From an uncultured Clostridia bacterium (GTDB lineage Bacteria > Bacillota > Clostridia > Oscillospirales > Ruminococcaceae): DNA of 8,397 bases. The notes beneath the pieces were generated by a model that searched no databases, was not told the origin of the DNA, and saw only the letters and a list, made by a program, of their open reading frames with translations. The stretch covers positions 1-8,397 of the forward strand of contig CANQZS010000069.1 of assembly GCA_947628385.1 (NCBI GenBank), written 5' to 3'. How positions within the stretch are numbered: the stretch's first letter is position 1; the number at the start of each line of letters is the position of its first letter. This document shows, piece by piece, positions 6,091 through 8,397 of this stretch. A program made the translations under genes and the position numbers.

Positions 6091-7449
6091 TCAGAAAGGC
6101 ATATTGCTGTGCTTCTTTGGCAGACGCTTGTTCATGCGCTTTCCTGACATTGCTTCAAGAGCCGCAAGTATTTTTTCTCTTGCCTCGTCAGCAGTGATTA
6201 TGTCATCAATGCAGCCCTTTTCCGCAGCATTGAACACAGACGCGTTTTCCTCAGCATACTGCTCGGCGAGCTTAGTTCTTTCGGCAGCAAGATCCTTTGC
6301 GCCTTTGAGCTTGTCATGCCACAGGAATTCGACTGCCGTTTCGGGAGCGAGAGGAGAGATCACAGCGTCCGGATAAGCATAAGTAACATCGGCATTTCCT
6401 GAGCCGAGAGCTGACATTGCCGCTCCGTATGCCTTGCCCGTTACAATGGAGATCTTCAGAGCAGTAGCTTCGGCATAAGCGTTTGCAAGCTTAGCCATGT
6501 CACGCACTCCGGTCTCCGGAGAAAATCCCTCGGTATCTATGAATGTTACCACCGGAACGGTAAAAGCATCGCACGTTCTTACAAACCTTGCAAGCTTGGA
6601 GCAATCGTCAGAGGAAAGCTTTCCCTCCTTTTTATTTGTAGCGGCGATCCCCACTACCGAACCTCCTATAGCTGCAAAAGCGGTATATGCTGAATCTCCG
6701 AAGCTGTCCGAAAGCTCGATGATACTTCCCTGATCTGCAACAGCCTTTGCGATCTTCTCAGCCGATCCGTCTGCGGCGCCGCTCGGAGCGTCGAATTCAA
6801 ACATCGGAGCAACGGAGATGTTATTCTGAGGAAGAACGGAAATAAGCTTTCTGACCTCCTCCATAGCTGCCGTATCGTCCTTTGCGCAAACAGCCGCCGT
6901 GCCATTCTTTACGGCATCGCCGCCTTTTTTTACACAGTTAGGATCTGTATAAAGCTCGCCCTCATCTGTTATAACAACAATATCCGCTGAACAAGCAGCC
7001 ATTGCAGCACTTCCGGCACAGGTACCCGCAATTACGGAGATCTGCGGAACGACTCCTGAAAGATTGTTTATCTGAGTAAGTATATCGCTGTAAGCTTTCA
7101 GCGCCTCTGCTCCGTCATCAATAAAAGCACCGTTAGAATCATATATTCCCACAACCGGCGCGCCTGTCCTTGACGCAAGGTCGAGAGCTTTACATATTTT
7201 TGCAGCGTGATGAACATTTACCGCACCGCCTTTAACAGTCTTATCCTGTGAAAAAGCATAGACGATGCTTCCGTCCACATATCCGTAAGCAGCAATAACG
7301 CCGGCAGACTCGCCGTTGTGCTTTACTCCGGCGTTTATTTCCGTGAACGCGCCGTCGTCAAACAGCTTCGCAAGTCTGTCAAATGCTTTTCCGGAACCAG
7401 AAGAAGCTTTATACGCTTCAAATTTGACCCTTTGACTTTCAGTTATCAT
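6091..7449 (-). CDS. Divergent acyl-CoA carboxyltransferase subunit (MmdA / transcarboxylase 12S-like)
   Basis: Members of this family transfer carboxyl groups between biotin and an acyl-CoA such as methylmalonyl-, propionyl- or acetyl-CoA. The 452-residue product has two crotonase-fold halves. N-half: SQDKTVKGGAVNVHHAAKIC (67-86), GAPVVGIYDSNGAFIDDG (96-113), PQISVIAGTCAGSAAMAA (135-152). C-half: LARFVRTCDAFTVPVVTFID (286-305), then GFSP, and KAYGAAM (339-345). The C-terminus NKRLPKKHSNMPF resembles the usual family ending. Typical members are about 510 residues with DSGGARIQEG, GPCAGGAVY and GFLPGTDQEYGG; here these are altered or shortened, so acyl-CoA substrate and even activity are uncertain. 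The frame is open upstream to 7518, but ATG at 7449 follows a strong GGAGGAA at about 7 nt. It is first in an operon with a biotin carrier and an oadA-like gene. Confidence 0.88.
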   Translation of the reverse strand: MITESQRVKFEAYKASSGSGKAFDRLAKLFDDGAFTEINAGVKHNGESAGVIAAYGYVDGSIVYAFSQDKTVKGGAVNVHHAAKICKALDLASRTGAPVVGIYDSNGAFIDDGAEALKAYSDILTQINNLSGVVPQISVIAGTCAGSAAMAACSADIVVITDEGELYTDPNCVKKGGDAVKNGTAAVCAKDDTAAMEEVRKLISVLPQNNISVAPMFEFDAPSGAADGSAEKIAKAVADQGSIIELSDSFGDSAYTAFAAIGGSVVGIAATNKKEGKLSSDDCSKLARFVRTCDAFTVPVVTFIDTEGFSPETGVRDMAKLANAYAEATALKISIVTGKAYGAAMSALGSGNADVTYAYPDAVISPLAPETAVEFLWHDKLKGAKDLAAERTKLAEQYAEENASVFNAAEKGCIDDIITADEAREKILAALEAMSGKRMNKRLPKKHSNMPF

Positions 7450-7489
7450 AAAAGTTCCTCCGTTCGATATAAAAAAATAAACCAGAATA

Positions 7490-7518
7490 ATTATACTACA
7501 TTTTTCCGTCAAAGACAA
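7490..7518 (-). promoter_or_regulatory. SigA-type promoter of the biotin carboxyltransferase operon
   Basis: On the minus strand, -35 TTGTCT (7518-7513), a 17-bp spacer (7512-7496) and a perfect -10 TATAAT (7495-7490). Transcription would start near 7483, leaving a leader of about 34 nt with GGAGGAA before the ATG at 7449. No operator or riboswitch is recognised in the short leader. Confidence 0.65.
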
Positions 7519-7536
7519 GATAATAACAAATATTTT

Positions 7537-7561
7537 ATATGTTTTTTCAAAAAATTCATAT
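7537..7561 (-). terminator. Weak AT-only hairpin after the pseudouridine synthase gene
   Basis: ATATG (7537-7541) and CATAT (7557-7561) flank an A-run/T-run inverted repeat, about 18 nt past the stop at 7579. The stem is entirely A/T apart from one G-C pair, and the downstream minus-strand sequence is only moderately T-rich. It may assist termination, but readthrough into the next operon cannot be excluded. Confidence 0.25.
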
Positions 7562-7578
7562 TTCGTGCAGAGCTTATG

Positions 7579-8313
7579 CTATTTATTGCCATCTCCTACG
7601 GCATTGCGAAGCGCACGAAGCTCCTCAGAGGTAAGCTCCCTATACGTTCCCGGCTTTAACATTCCCAGCCTTACGGGACCTATAGCCGTTCTTTTCAGTC
7701 TGGCGACTTCAAGACCCAGAGCCTCGCACATTTTTCTTATCTGACGGTTCCTGCCCTCGCGGATAACTATTTGTATAACGGTCCTGTCTTTCTCCTGAGC
7801 AAGAACGTTTACTGTTGCCGGAAGAGTTTTTTTACCGTCTATCTCGACTCCCTCGGCAAGAGAAACAAGCTGTTCATCGCTTACCGAGGAGCGAATGGTA
7901 ACTCTGTACGTTTTTGAGATATGTCTGCTTGGGTGCATAATATCGTTAGCGAATCTGCCGTCATTGGTAAACAAAAGCAAGCCCTCGGAATTGCGGTCGA
8001 GTCTCCCTATAGGATAAACTCTTTCCGGAAATCCCGAAAGCAGCTCTGTAACACATCTCCTGTCAAGCTCGTCAGACATTGTAGTGACGTACCCTCTGGG
8101 CTTGTTCAGCATAATATAATATTTTTCACGTTTTTCCGAAAAGAATATCCTTTCTCCGTCAACAGTGATAATATCCTTAGCGGAAGCTCCGTCTCCCAAT
8201 CCGGCAGTTCTGCCGTTGACCTTTACTCTGCCCTGAGCGATCATTTCCTCGGCTTTTCTGCGGGAACACATACCGCTTTGGGAAATTATCTTCTGAAGTC
8301 TTATCTTTTCCAT
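7579..8313 (-). CDS. rRNA pseudouridine synthase, RsuA/RluB/RluE/RluF family
   Basis: Enzymes of this family isomerise uridine to pseudouridine in rRNA; the B. subtilis homologue RluB acts on 23S rRNA. The 244-residue product has an N-terminal S4 RNA-binding domain (about 2-48, RLQKIISQSGMCSRRKAEEM) and a catalytic domain with NKPRGYVTT (70-78), the active-site motif GRLDRNSEGLLLFTNDG with Asp106, KTYRV, and REGRNRQIRKM with LKRTAIGPVRLG near the end. The start ATG at 8313 follows AGGAG at 7 nt. Sequence motifs do not separate RluB from RsuA or RluF; RluB is most likely from length and from the usual Firmicutes complement. It is separated by 129 bp and a predicted promoter from the biotin operon, so it is probably the last gene of an upstream unit (its partners lie outside the window). 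Confidence 0.93.
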   Translation of the reverse strand: MEKIRLQKIISQSGMCSRRKAEEMIAQGRVKVNGRTAGLGDGASAKDIITVDGERIFFSEKREKYYIMLNKPRGYVTTMSDELDRRCVTELLSGFPERVYPIGRLDRNSEGLLLFTNDGRFANDIMHPSRHISKTYRVTIRSSVSDEQLVSLAEGVEIDGKKTLPATVNVLAQEKDRTVIQIVIREGRNRQIRKMCEALGLEVARLKRTAIGPVRLGMLKPGTYRELTSEELRALRNAVGDGNK

Positions 8314-8397
8314 GTCAATACTCCTGTTACAATAAAATTAGTCGGTAAATCCACAGCAAGCCAGCTATGGTTTACACGCACTCATTTCTGAGCTACA

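Noticed and set aside
5621..6376. Long plus-strand open frame of about 250 codons across the biotin carrier gene
   Set aside because: It is antisense to the strongly supported carrier and carboxyltransferase genes, has low-complexity Ser/Arg/Cys-rich runs that mirror the Ala/Pro linker, and shows no domain or ribosome binding site.
7921..8391. Plus-strand open frame of about 156 codons over the pseudouridine synthase gene
   Set aside because: It is antisense to a gene with all catalytic motifs intact; no recognisable protein features.
8314..8397. Hairpin CCATAGC/GCTGTGG (8351-8370) and possible 3' end of an upstream gene at the right edge
   Set aside because: The hairpin lacks a following U tract, and the two minus-strand frames open at the edge end after only 4 and 10 codons, too few to identify. 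No promoter for the pseudouridine synthase stands out here.

Overview
The window is 8.4 kb of ordinary-looking core genome in which every convincing gene lies on the minus strand. Gene order and protein sequences (yicC-remA-gmk-rpoZ-priA, a DUF370/RemA protein, near-consensus SigA-type promoters, purine-rich Shine-Dalgarno sites) point to a low-to-mid GC Firmicute of class Clostridia. A Ruminococcus/Oscillospiraceae-like organism is my best guess. The taxonomic call is inference from gene content and style, not a database match.

Layout in the direction of transcription (right to left). (1) 8313-7579: an RsuA/RluB-family pseudouridine synthase. (2) 7449-4268: a three-gene biotin carboxyl-transfer operon with its own promoter at about 7490-7518 and an intrinsic terminator at 4236-4260. 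It encodes a short, divergent acyl-CoA carboxyltransferase-like (12S/MmdA-like) subunit, a small biotin carrier protein, and an OadA/5S-type carboxyltransferase without its own biotin domain. Together these have the parts list of a soluble transcarboxylase or of the soluble part of a decarboxylase complex; no membrane beta subunit lies in the window. (3) 4235-3920: a 316-bp gap with two near-identical promoters about 184 bp apart, and between them a leader with a hairpin and a possible broken small membrane-peptide frame. (4) 3919-1: the tightly packed operon yicC-remA-gmk-rpoZ-priA, with two consecutive 8-nt start/stop overlaps. priA begins at TTG and runs off the left edge, so its last part (about 80-100 residues by family length) is missing. 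coaBC, which commonly sits between rpoZ and priA in Firmicutes, is absent.

The second operon links RNA turnover (YicC), a DNA-binding regulator (RemA), GTP/ppGpp-related nucleotide metabolism (Gmk), an RNA polymerase subunit (omega) and replication restart (PriA). The biotin operon would move carboxyl groups among an acyl-CoA, biotin and pyruvate/oxaloacetate. I found no mobile element, CRISPR array, tRNA or rRNA, and no clear new system. The points most worth a second look are the divergent carboxyltransferase subunit, the duplicated promoter with its small frame, and the altered DEEH box of PriA.
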